Source: an uncultured Rubritalea sp. (lineage in GTDB: Bacteria; Verrucomicrobiota; Verrucomicrobiia; Verrucomicrobiales; Akkermansiaceae). From it: 19,104 nt of DNA. Made by a program: the position numbers and the translations under genes. Positions 1 to 6,032 of the stretch are shown piece by piece. The stretch spans positions 1 through 19,104 of the forward strand of contig CALFBV010000054.1 in assembly GCA_937951395.1 (NCBI GenBank). The letters are read 5' to 3'. The notes under the pieces were generated by a model. The model did not search any database, was not told the origin of the DNA, and saw nothing but the letters and a program-made list of their open reading frames with translations. Numbering within the stretch: position 1 is the stretch's first letter; each line of letters starts with the position of its first letter.

Positions 1-478
1 CTACCTCGGGATCATGAATGAGCGTTCGGGCGATCATTATCCGCTGTTTCTGCCCCATCGAAAGCTTACCTGTAGCTCTGTCTACAAATTCTGTTAGATC
101 GAATTCCTCGATCATTTCAGCGATCTTCGCTTTTAGGTCACCGCCAGAAATCCCATGCAGTGCCCCAAAAAACTCTAGCGTCTCTCTACCACTGAGTTTC
201 TCATGTAATCCAGCACTACCTGTTAGAAACCCTATCCTCTTGCGTACTTGCTCACTCTCCTTCACACAGTCATACCCCGACACCTTTAAGACTCCAGCGC
301 CTGGACTCATCAGCGTGGAAATCATCCTCAGCAAGGTAGTTTTACCACTACCATTAGGGCCTAATAGCGCAAACACTCGCCCTGGGCGGCAACTAAAACT
401 AACGCCATCCACAGCCTTCACATCATCCTTCCCTTTTGCTGTTCGGAATGTCTTACTCACTTGTTTCGCCTCTATCAT
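1..478 (-). CDS. ABC transporter ATP-binding protein, NatA-like (3' end beyond window)
   Basis: This is the 5' portion of an ABC ATPase gene running off the left edge; 159 codons are visible. I read the minus strand directly: Walker A GPNGSGKT is at residues 40-47 and the signature LSMGQKQR at 139-146. Walker B lies outside the window. The Q-loop region reads RIGFLTGSAGLHEKLSGRE, with no glutamine at the usual place. As I recall, NatA-type ATPases of ABC-2 exporters share this FLTG...GL form. These proteins energise a separate membrane permease (NatB type) that would be expected downstream, off-window. The start at 478 gives the usual beginning MIEAKQVSKTF; an in-frame ATG at 520 would add 14 residues with no family counterpart. 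Neither start has a good ribosome binding site. The substrate cannot be told from the sequence. The gene is divergent from the B12 receptor, with 289 bases between the starts. Confidence 0.85.
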   Translation of the reverse strand, partial: MIEAKQVSKTFRTAKGKDDVKAVDGVSFSCRPGRVFALLGPNGSGKTTLLRMISTLMSPGAGVLKVSGYDCVKESEQVRKRIGFLTGSAGLHEKLSGRETLEFFGALHGISGGDLKAKIAEMIEEFDLTEFVDRATGKLSMGQKQRIMIARTLIHDPEV

Positions 479-533
479 TAGAGTCAAAGCTAGCTCAATA
501 ATTCGTTTTGCCAACCTCATAAAATTGCCTACA

Positions 534-563
534 GTTTGAGATTGTCATTCTGCCGTATTCATT
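534..563 (+). promoter_or_regulatory. Possible promoter for the riboswitch transcript
   Basis: TTGAGA at 535-540, a 17-base gap and TTCATT at 558-563 lie just upstream of the aptamer's first stem. TTTGAG/TATTCA with a 16-base gap is an equal alternative. The matches are weak, but a promoter is needed about here because the riboswitch must be transcribed from its 5' stem at about 580. Confidence 0.25.
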
Positions 564-577
564 CAGTCTCCTATCAT

Positions 578-748
578 CTCTCAGGAAGTCCTCAGAAGGA
601 CATTAGTAGATGGAGAATCCAGTGATGAAGAAATTCTATTCTGGAGCGGTACCGCCACTGTGAGTTTGTATTGTTATATCACAAAACAAACGAAGCCAGA
701 TCGCCAGCCTGAGCAGCGAGATAAATTTACCCGCGGAACTACGGGTAA
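578..748 (+). promoter_or_regulatory. Cobalamin (vitamin B12) riboswitch
   Basis: The RNA folds like a class-I cobalamin aptamer. The closing stem CTCAGG (580-585) pairs with CCTGAG (708-713). A small hairpin GTCCT/AGGAC follows at about 588-601. GGAGAATCCAGTG (612-624), with CCAG pairing to CTGG (641-644), matches the conserved GGGAATCCGGTG part. The B12 box GCCACTG is at 654-660. A GTTTGT/ACAAAC arm follows, and GAAGCCAGAT (692-701) corresponds to the conserved GAAGCCAGGAGACC. The downstream part holds a perfect 7-bp stem TTACCCG/CGGGTAA (727-733/742-748) whose loop CGGAACTA resembles the L13 loop that kisses L5 when cobalamin is bound, followed by GCATCC. The start codon of the receptor lies 19 bases after this hairpin, so control of translation initiation is the likely mode. 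The sequence does not prove whether transcription is also affected. Confidence 0.9.
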
Positions 749-767
749 GCATCCACAAACAAAATAA

Positions 768-2618
768 ATGAACCAAACAATAATTAAAAGAAATGCAGTG
801 ATCACTGCAATCATAGCAACTGCAATCCAACCAACAACCGCCCTAGCCCACGGCGATGGCGCTCACGGAGTAGAAGAACTAGGAGACTCCACAGTCATCG
901 CAAGACGCGCCAGCCAGCTCCCTAGCACCACCACCTCTAAGCTCTATTCACTAGAGCCAGACGCACTCAGATCCATCGGCATCCTAGATCTAACAGATGC
1001 ACTAGAGCAGCTTCCAGGCGTTACTATTTCTAGCTCCAGCCAGCCTGGCGCGATCCAGGGAATACGTCTCCGTGGTCTACGGCCACAAGACACACAACTC
1101 AGAGTAGATGGCGTACGTTTCACCCGCAGACTAGGAAATCTAGATACATTTGTAGGTAGCAGCCAAATGACAGGACTCTCCAAAGTAGAACTCCTACAAG
1201 GCTCACAAGCAGCACTTTTCGGAGGTGGTAGTAATGGCGGAGTCGTCAATCTTACCACCCAGCGCGGACAGGCAGGAATGAAAAAGCGCAGCACACTTGA
1301 GGCGGGATCATTTAATTCCCTCTCACTAGAAAACGTACAAGGCGGACGCTGGAAAAACCTCAGCTACTATCTGGCTACTAAATACCAAACTACCAATAAC
1401 GACACCTATGGCGATAACTCAGAGGCAGGCGGCTTCGATAATGACTCAGTGAGAGTCAATACCGCGCTCAGGCTAGGCTATGATCTCCGTGAAGATCTAG
1501 CCCTCGGTCTCACAGTACGCGCTAGCAATAGTAAGTATGAAACTCCGCAGTTTGGTGGCAGCACTACAGAGAGCCAGTTCTACCTCAGTACACTCTATGC
1601 AGACTATCAGGTCACTGATAAACTCCGCTCAAAACTCACCTTAAGTTATCTGTTAGAGAACACAGAATTCGGCGGTAGCTTTGGTGGCAGCGAAAGTAAC
1701 TATGACCAATTTGGCATTAGCTTAGAAAATGCTTACCAATATTCTGGCTCTGCAAATATAAGCTTCGGTGCTGAGTATGAGAATCAAGACTACAGTGGAT
1801 TTGGCACGCCTAATGGAAGAAAAGATCACTACACAGCAGCCTACCTCAACCACGGTTACGACCTAGAAAACCTTACCCTTGATGTTGGCGTTCGCTTTGA
1901 GAACTATCATTCATTTGGCTCACACACTAGCTGGAAGACAGGAGCTCGCTATGAATTCAATAAAAAGAAAACTCACCTCAGAGCAAATATAGCCACAGGA
2001 TTCAACACACCAAATTTCCTCCAACTTTACAGTCCTTTTAGCTTTGGTGTGGCAGGTAATCCTAACCTTGATCCAGAAACAAGCCTCGGCTGGGATATAG
2101 GGATCGAACACGAGATCAATGCCAACCACACGACAAGCGTCACGTTTTTTGAAACTGAAATCGAAGATGCTATCCAGTCAGACTTCACTTCTGAACTCTA
2201 CCAAAACATCTCTGGTAAATCTAAGGCCAGTGGTATAGAGGCCGCTCTTTATGGAGACATCACAACTCAGATCAGTTATAAACTGAACTACACCTGGCTA
2301 GACAAATCATTCGCGGGTCAACCCGAGCAGCAAGTGAATGCCCAGGTAGTGTTTTCACCAAATGAAAAGCTACAGTTTGGCTTTGGTGCCAAGTATCTAG
2401 ATCAGCGGACTTTTGGTGGACCTAATAAGCTCAGCGATGCATTCATCGTAAGAGCGTTTGGTAGCTATCAGCTAAATGAATACATCAAGCTACACGGCAG
2501 AATTGAGAACCTAACAGACACAAGCTACAGTCACGCAGATTTCTCTGACAGCTTCGGGTCTAACGATTTCCCAGCACGCCGTCTAGGAGCCTTCGCAGGC
2601 ATCACTGTGGAGTGGTAA
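768..2618 (+). CDS. btuB: TonB-dependent outer-membrane receptor, BtuB-like (cobalamin uptake)
   Basis: A 616-residue receptor. Residues 1-27 form a signal peptide with cleavage likely after TTALA. The mature protein starts HGDGAHG, a small His cluster. A TonB box DSTVIAR is at 40-46, close in form to the BtuB box DTLVVTA. The plug domain spans about 60-165 (QLPGVTISSSS, RLRGLRPQDTQLRVDGVR, VELLQGSQAALFGGGSNGGVV). The rest is a beta barrel ending in the aromatic residue W, as outer-membrane proteins need for BAM assembly. The cobalamin riboswitch directly upstream makes B12 or another corrinoid the most likely ligand; the protein alone would only say TonB receptor. No btuC, btuD or btuF gene is in the window. 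The ATG at 768 is chosen because it gives the full signal peptide and sits just past the riboswitch hairpin. A strong terminator follows, so the gene appears monocistronic. Confidence 0.88.
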   Translation: MNQTIIKRNAVITAIIATAIQPTTALAHGDGAHGVEELGDSTVIARRASQLPSTTTSKLYSLEPDALRSIGILDLTDALEQLPGVTISSSSQPGAIQGIRLRGLRPQDTQLRVDGVRFTRRLGNLDTFVGSSQMTGLSKVELLQGSQAALFGGGSNGGVVNLTTQRGQAGMKKRSTLEAGSFNSLSLENVQGGRWKNLSYYLATKYQTTNNDTYGDNSEAGGFDNDSVRVNTALRLGYDLREDLALGLTVRASNSKYETPQFGGSTTESQFYLSTLYADYQVTDKLRSKLTLSYLLENTEFGGSFGGSESNYDQFGISLENAYQYSGSANISFGAEYENQDYSGFGTPNGRKDHYTAAYLNHGYDLENLTLDVGVRFENYHSFGSHTSWKTGARYEFNKKKTHLRANIATGFNTPNFLQLYSPFSFGVAGNPNLDPETSLGWDIGIEHEINANHTTSVTFFETEIEDAIQSDFTSELYQNISGKSKASGIEAALYGDITTQISYKLNYTWLDKSFAGQPEQQVNAQVVFSPNEKLQFGFGAKYLDQRTFGGPNKLSDAFIVRAFGSYQLNEYIKLHGRIENLTDTSYSHADFSDSFGSNDFPARRLGAFAGITVEW

Positions 2619-2641
2619 CACTGATCATTTAAAGAACTCCT

Positions 2642-2682
2642 AAACCCATCATTTCATTTATTATGAAGTGATGGGTTTTTTA
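2642..2682 (+). terminator. Rho-independent terminator after the B12 receptor
   Basis: AACCCATCATTTCAT pairs with ATGAAGTGATGGGTT over 15 positions (one T-G wobble) around a TTATT loop, followed by a run of T. It starts about 25 bases after the receptor stop. Confidence 0.92.
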
Positions 2683-2691
2683 CAATAAAGA

Positions 2692-2714
2692 ACCCCGCCG
2701 CAAGCGGACGGGGT
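2692..2714 (-). repeat. Bulged GC hairpin, likely IS200/IS605 right-end hairpin (or second terminator)
   Basis: On the minus strand the sequence is CCCCG, an unpaired T, CCGC, TT, GCGG, CGGGG: a 9-bp stem with one bulged T in the middle. It begins 2 bases after the stop codon of the transposase relic on the same strand. IS200/IS605 elements end in subterminal imperfect hairpins recognised by TnpA; in IS608 an extrahelical T in mid-stem is a key contact. On the plus strand it could also serve as a second terminator for the receptor gene, though no long T run follows it. Confidence 0.5.
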
Positions 2715-2716
2715 AT

Positions 2717-2848
2717 TTAGAATAGCGTAAGCTGGTGATCTTTATGAAGCTCTTGATATTCTCCACCCTGATTCTTTACATACTTCGCAATCATCTCTTC
2801 ATCTCCATGCTTTCCTACACTACTTGCAAAATAACCATCACTCTTCAA
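2717..2848 (-). pseudogene. C-terminal relic of IS200/IS605-family transposase TnpA
   Basis: The minus strand reads 43 codons in one frame before TAA: SDGYFASSVGKHGDEEMIAK, then YVKNQGGEYQELHKDHQLTLF. The pattern (W)SDGYF..S.VG.....E.I.KY..NQG matches the last helix region of Y1-transposases (Y1_Tnp), which in complete proteins follows the HUH motif by about 60-70 residues. Here the frame is blocked by TGA at 2849-2851, and the conserved W before SDG is replaced by K, so only a decayed 3' end is left. About 150 further bases upstream contain no readable Y1 or HUH core. The relic lies between two plus-strand genes, and the bulged hairpin just beyond its stop supports the assignment. A plus-strand reading frame at 2735-2956 is the shadow of this relic. 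Confidence 0.6.
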
Positions 2849-2959
2849 TCAGCAATTAAAAAGTCTCGTGTTAGCTGTTGCTCGAGGTCTAATCGATCTA
2901 CAGATATAAAAAATCATATTTTTGACGAATACATAATACTCACCTCTCAGATATAAGAT

Positions 2960-2988
2960 TTGTCTATTAGAATAAATCAGAGTAGACT
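2960..2988 (+). promoter_or_regulatory. Candidate promoter for the small membrane protein gene
   Basis: TTGTCT (2960-2965), a 17-base spacer and TAGACT (2983-2988). The ATG at 2998 follows 9 bases after the -10 box, so the expected transcript would have a leader of only a few bases. Each box matches consensus at 4 of 6 positions. Confidence 0.35.
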
Positions 2989-2997
2989 ACCTAGGTA

Positions 2998-3201
2998 ATG
3001 GAACATGAATCACAATCTGAAAAAAGCCAAGAGCAACGCCCTGTGCACTATGCGAGGGCTAAGCATTCGCGTAAGAAGAAGTTCGTCGTCTTTGTTATTG
3101 CGGCTGGTGCATCTGCGTTCGGAACACTTGCATATTTGAATAAAAGTGCAGACCCGACTACTTGGAAAAGTATGCAGACTGACTATCAAAACACTAAGTA
3201 A
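2998..3201 (+). CDS. Small single-pass membrane protein, unknown function
   Basis: A 67-residue protein I do not recognise. The first 30 residues are hydrophilic and rich in E, Q, R and K. A basic stretch HSRKKK precedes one hydrophobic segment (FVVFVIAAGASAFGTLAYL, about residues 29-47), and the tail is short and polar. By the positive-inside rule the basic N-terminus stays in the cytoplasm and the tail is periplasmic. The ATG at 2998 is the only sensible start. Its stop is 16 bases before the start of the DUF4230 gene and an AAGGA lies between them, so the two are probably cotranscribed. The gene is supported by a plausible promoter, a well-formed membrane segment and operon position, but not by a family match. 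Confidence 0.6.
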   Translation: MEHESQSEKSQEQRPVHYARAKHSRKKKFVVFVIAAGASAFGTLAYLNKSADPTTWKSMQTDYQNTK

Positions 3202-3217
3202 GGATAATTCTAGCTTC

Positions 3218-3811
3218 ATGTCTCTAATCAAAACCTGCATCATTCTTGCCCTCATCACAGTCCTGACCATCTCCGGTCTCTGGGTGACGAGGAATTTCAT
3301 CGATGATCAGAAATCTACGATCATCAGCATGGCTCCTACAGTGGAGGAGATAGAGTCACTCTCTAAGCTAGTCACTAATAAGGTCTATGTCTCTGACATT
3401 CTTCAGGGGGCCAACAAAGATTACGAAGGTCTCTGGGCCATTAATGGCGATGCGCTGATTACCATCGACCTATCTGAAGCGAGCATTTCTGACAAAAACG
3501 AAGAAACAAAAACAGCCACAATCACTCTCCCTCTACCAAAGGTAGAATCAGCCAGGGTCGATCATGAGAGGACGAAGCACGGTGGCATCAAAGGAGTAAG
3601 ATTTGCACTACTCAGAAATCCTAAAAACCGCACCAAAATGATGGATGACGCCATGCAGGAAGCTCAAGCCGTAGTGGAAAGAGCTGCAAACCGTCCAGAA
3701 ATCATCGATAATGCGAAGAACCAAGCCAAGCTGAACATCCAGCTTCTCTACATGAAAGTGGGCTGGAAAGTGACAATTAAATGGCGCGAAATCGCTGATT
3801 TACCTAAGTAA
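3218..3811 (+). CDS. DUF4230 family membrane-anchored protein
   Basis: A 197-residue protein. Residues 3-24 are a hydrophobic signal anchor (LIKTCIILALITVLTISGLW). The rest should be periplasmic: a beta-rich part (VYVSDILQGANKDYEGLW, INGDALITIDLSEASI, ATITLPLPKV) and then a long amphipathic region (MMDDAMQEAQAVVERAANRP, ending in LLYMKVGWKVTIKW). The order 'G...ITIDLSEA...I.LP.P', then helices, then a final 'GWKV' strand is what I know of DUF4230, whose function is not established. The frame stays open back to an ATG at 3146, but that start would overlap the preceding gene and bury the signal anchor 24 residues in. I chose 3218, where the anchor begins at once and AAGGA lies 13 bases upstream. 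It forms a likely two-gene unit with the small membrane protein. Confidence 0.72.
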   Translation: MSLIKTCIILALITVLTISGLWVTRNFIDDQKSTIISMAPTVEEIESLSKLVTNKVYVSDILQGANKDYEGLWAINGDALITIDLSEASISDKNEETKTATITLPLPKVESARVDHERTKHGGIKGVRFALLRNPKNRTKMMDDAMQEAQAVVERAANRPEIIDNAKNQAKLNIQLLYMKVGWKVTIKWREIADLPK

Positions 3812-3865
3812 TCTTAAAAGTATCTAACTAAAGTTAAAAAAATGTCATTAAATGAGCAAATCCCC

Positions 3866-3893
3866 TTGACCTTTCTCAACGTTACTGTATTTC
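3866..3893 (+). promoter_or_regulatory. Candidate promoter of rpmB
   Basis: TTGACC (3866-3871), a 16-base spacer and TATTTC (3888-3893), in the 116-base gap before rpmB. The -35 box is good and the -10 box weak. The expected transcript leader is about 28 bases. Confidence 0.4.
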
Positions 3894-3927
3894 TTCGCCC
3901 CACAACTAAACAAACAATTTTATAGAT

Positions 3928-4194
3928 ATGTCAAAAGTATGTAGCATCAGAGGTTCCAAGGTCCGTGTAGGACGTAAGATTCACCGTTCAGGTCTCGCAA
4001 AGAAAAAGGGTGGTATTGGACGCCACGTAACTAAGACAGTGAAGCGTAAGGTTACACCTAACCTTCACACTAAAAACATCTTCGTTCCTGAACTGGGGCG
4101 CACTGTAAAAGTCAAGCTTAGCGCGAAGGCTCTTAAGACAATCAACAAGAATGGCGCATACGTCACTCTGAAGAAAGCTGGCATCATTAAGTAA
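3928..4194 (+). CDS. rpmB: 50S ribosomal protein bL28
   Basis: An 88-residue, strongly basic protein. It begins MSKVCSIRGSKVRVGRKIHR, the bL28 opening in which a short VC..TG/RG turn is followed by basic residues. It continues with KVTPNLHTKNIFVPELGRTV and VKLSAKALKTINKNGA, matching the conserved PNLH and S.KALK..-K.G core of the family. bL28 binds 23S rRNA near the exit-tunnel side of the large subunit. The family's usual length is 60-95 residues, so this is complete. The C at position 5 is not part of a CxxC zinc knuckle. The gene stands alone with its own promoter and terminator; rpmG (bL33), often its neighbour, is absent. Confidence 0.93.
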   Translation: MSKVCSIRGSKVRVGRKIHRSGLAKKKGGIGRHVTKTVKRKVTPNLHTKNIFVPELGRTVKVKLSAKALKTINKNGAYVTLKKAGIIK

Positions 4195-4239
4195 GCCACT
4201 TCTCGTTAGATTCTCTACAGAAGATATTACAAGATTTTC

Positions 4240-4273
4240 AAAACCGTCGTCTTTCATAAGACTGCGGTTTTTT
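4240..4273 (+). terminator. Rho-independent terminator of rpmB
   Basis: AAAACCGTCGTCTT (4240-4253) pairs with AAGACTGCGGTTTT (4258-4271) around the loop TCAT, with one wobble and one mismatch, followed by T. It sits 45 bases after the rpmB stop. Confidence 0.85.
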
Positions 4274-4321
4274 CATGCTCGAAAACTGCTGCTAGAACAA
4301 CTTTAGCGCGAGGTATTTATC

Positions 4322-4459
4322 TTAGATAATTTCTGATGTTTCAGCTTTTAGATCTTGCTCTAAGATGGATCTGTAGACGGATCTGAAGTCTATCTCATAG
4401 GCGAGTCCAGCGTAGTGAGTATGCGCTGAAGATTCCATATAGTTACAAGGAATATTCAT
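4322..4459 (-). pseudogene. Possible C-terminal gene relic (DUF1501-like)
   Basis: The minus strand has a 45-codon frame from ATG (4459) to TAA (4322-4324) inside an otherwise empty 314-base gap (4274-4587). It contains YAGLAYEIDFRSVYRSILEQ. The piece DFRSVYRSIL resembles the (V)DFRSVYATLL motif near the end of DUF1501 proteins, common in Verrucomicrobiota, Planctomycetota and Bacteroidota. A stop codon 6 bases before the ATG closes the frame, so at best it is the tail of a decayed gene. The rest of the gap shows no gene on either strand, only the promoter at its right end. The match rests on about ten residues and may be chance. Confidence 0.28.
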
Positions 4460-4552
4460 CCTATTTTAAACATCTCTCACCTAAAGTAACCATCCACTTG
4501 AATCATCATAAAATGAATAGCGCTGAAATCACTCCTAGGCACTCAGTATCGC

Positions 4553-4581
4553 TTGACCTCTGTTGTTAGCAGATTTAGGGT
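4553..4581 (+). promoter_or_regulatory. Promoter of the yqgE-dtd-rarA operon
   Basis: TTGACC (4553-4558), a 17-base spacer and TAGGGT (4576-4581). The start codon GTG at 4588 is the only one possible, because the in-frame TAG at 4576-4578 lies inside the -10 box. Transcription should therefore begin at or within a base or two of the start codon. Confidence 0.5.
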
Positions 4582-4587
4582 AAACCT

Positions 4588-5142
4588 GTGAATAAACCTC
4601 CACATTCTAAGCCTCCGATAAAAGGTTCTCTGCTTCTCTCATCTCCGTCACTCCAGGATGGTGTGTTTGATGATGCTGTGATCTTAGTTCACTCTCTCAG
4701 CACAGCAGGCTCTGAGGGGCTGATACTAAATCGCCCCACGGGGAAAACTGTCGGTGAGTTTATGTGCAGCGATCATTTTGAAAGTTTAAAAAACTTACCT
4801 CTATACTATGGAGGTCCAGTAGCGGAAGATCAGCTGAGCTTCGCTAGTTTCCGCTGGAAGAAAAATGGTGAGGTGAAATGCAAGCCATCGATCTCTGCTG
4901 AAGAAGCCATCGACACGATGCATAAAAGCGGCTCACTAGTCCGCGCTTATTTAGGAGCTACGAGCTGGACGAAAGGTCAGCTAGAGGAAGAGCTGGAGAA
5001 CCACGTTTGGTTCATCGCACCCGCTATCCCTAAAGTCTTAGAAATGGTTCAGGATGAAACCTTGTGGAAAAATACCATGCAGGCACTTTCTCCCTTCCAC
5101 CACATCATTTCCCTCACTCCAGAGAACCCTTTTCTAAACTAA
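4588..5142 (+). CDS. YqgE/AlgH family protein (UPF0301)
   Basis: A 184-residue protein with the family's hallmarks: KGSLLLSSPSLQDGVFDDAV (12-31) at the N-terminus, GLILNRPTG (44-52), LPLYYGGPV (70-78) and a later YLGATSWTKGQLEEELENHVW, which is the family's 'G...W..GQLE.E...W' motif. This family has a known fold but no agreed biochemical role; AlgH was linked to alginate regulation in Pseudomonas. The protein is predicted cytoplasmic. The start is a GTG at 4588, fixed by an in-frame stop 9 bases upstream. It is the first gene of a tight run: dtd starts one base after its stop. Length is normal for the family (about 185). Confidence 0.88.
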   Translation: MNKPPHSKPPIKGSLLLSSPSLQDGVFDDAVILVHSLSTAGSEGLILNRPTGKTVGEFMCSDHFESLKNLPLYYGGPVAEDQLSFASFRWKKNGEVKCKPSISAEEAIDTMHKSGSLVRAYLGATSWTKGQLEEELENHVWFIAPAIPKVLEMVQDETLWKNTMQALSPFHHIISLTPENPFLN

Positions 5143-5143
5143 A

Positions 5144-5596
5144 ATGCGAGCGGTAATACAGAGGGCAAAATCTGCCCAGGTAGCGATTTCTGGCGAGATG
5201 TATGGGCAGATAGCTGAAGGTGTTGTCGTTCTCTTAGGCATCGAAAGTGATGACACTCTGGAAGATATAGAATGGCTATGTAGAAAAGTGGCTAACTTAC
5301 GGATATTTGATGATGAGACTGGAGTAATGAACCTATCTCTAACAGACATTACAGGAGAAGCGCTGGTGATTTCACAATTCACCCTTCACGCTTCTACTAA
5401 GAAAGGCAACCGCCCATCCTACCTAAAAGCAGCTCGTCCTGAAACTTCTGAGCCATTGTATGAAAATTTTATCTCCACGCTGAATTCTCATCTCGCTAAA
5501 CCGTGCCAGACTGGTAAGTTTGGCGCAGACATGCAAGTCTCGCTAATCAACGATGGACCTGTGACCATCATCATTGATACTAAAAATAAAGAATAA
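5144..5596 (+). CDS. dtd: D-aminoacyl-tRNA deacylase
   Basis: A 150-residue enzyme that hydrolyses D-amino acids (and glycine mischarged on tRNA-Ala) from tRNA, protecting translation from D-residues. Seen: MRAVIQRAKSAQVAI at the N-terminus, the SQFTL motif (77-81) with LHASTKKGNRPSY after it, FGADM (126-130) and NDGPVTIIID (136-145). SQFT and GPVT are the two active-site motifs of the family; the Gly-cisPro in GPVT enforces chirality. All key residues are present and the length is normal (about 145-150). The ATG lies one base after the yqgE stop, so translation is probably coupled, and the next gene follows after 6 bases. Confidence 0.95.
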   Translation: MRAVIQRAKSAQVAISGEMYGQIAEGVVVLLGIESDDTLEDIEWLCRKVANLRIFDDETGVMNLSLTDITGEALVISQFTLHASTKKGNRPSYLKAARPETSEPLYENFISTLNSHLAKPCQTGKFGADMQVSLINDGPVTIIIDTKNKE

Positions 5597-5602
5597 CTCA
5601 CC

Positions 5603-6025
5603 ATGCTAGACTCAGACCCTATTTCTATCCAATTTGAAATCCCTGCTACAGATCACCTCGGCAGGGATCACGTGGAGGGCAAGGTGCGCTTCATGGCTGA
5701 TGAAGTGGAGATCGATTGGCGTGTTAGAGGTAATGTTTTCCGTGGTGGAAATGCCGAGGTGGAGACTATTTCTATGCCCTACAGCCAGATCGAACATGTG
5801 GAACTGCGTAAGAAGTGGTGGAAGATACGCGACATTATTTTACGCATCGCAGACCCATCACTGGTGGCTAAAATTCCAGGAGTGAATATGGGTAAAATGG
5901 TTTTACAAATTGATAAACGTTCGCGCGAAGAAGCTGAAAAACTGGAGTCACTGATAGATTTCAAGCGTTCTATCTTCATTCTCGATGAGCAAACTAAACG
6001 CCTCGACAGGCTGAAAGAGTCTTAA
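5603..6025 (+). CDS. Conserved hypothetical protein, possibly PH-like fold
   Basis: A 140-residue soluble protein with no signal peptide or membrane segment. I do not recognise a named family. The first 110 residues alternate short strands (ISIQFEIP, EGKVRFMADEVEIDWRVRG, AEVETISMPYSQIEHVELRK), then GVNMGKMVLQID, and end in a helix rich in R, E and K (RSREEAEKLESLI, DEQTKRLDRLK). Seven strands capped by one helix would fit a bacterial pleckstrin-homology-like domain; this is inference from pattern only. It sits 6 bases after dtd and 7 before rarA, so it is an integral part of this operon. Local base use is more G-rich on the coding strand than its neighbours. Confidence 0.75.
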   Translation: MLDSDPISIQFEIPATDHLGRDHVEGKVRFMADEVEIDWRVRGNVFRGGNAEVETISMPYSQIEHVELRKKWWKIRDIILRIADPSLVAKIPGVNMGKMVLQIDKRSREEAEKLESLIDFKRSIFILDEQTKRLDRLKES

Positions 6026-6032
6026 TTTCTCA

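Noticed and set aside
18..539. Plus-strand 173-codon open frame at the left edge
   Set aside because: It is the complement of the ABC ATPase gene, whose Walker A and signature motifs read clearly on the minus strand.
636..830. Minus-strand 64-codon frame
   Set aside because: It overlaps the riboswitch and the start of the B12 receptor, with no homology; a shadow.
2735..2956. Plus-strand 73-codon frame after the receptor terminator
   Set aside because: It is antisense to the transposase relic, with composition unlike a protein and no recognisable domain.
3146..3217. Longer start for the DUF4230 gene
   Set aside because: It would overlap the upstream gene and put 24 extra residues in front of a well-formed signal anchor.
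4274..4587. tRNA or small RNA gene in the rpmB-yqgE gap
   Set aside because: No cloverleaf, CCA end or strong terminator was seen; only short unpaired repeats of GGATCTG.
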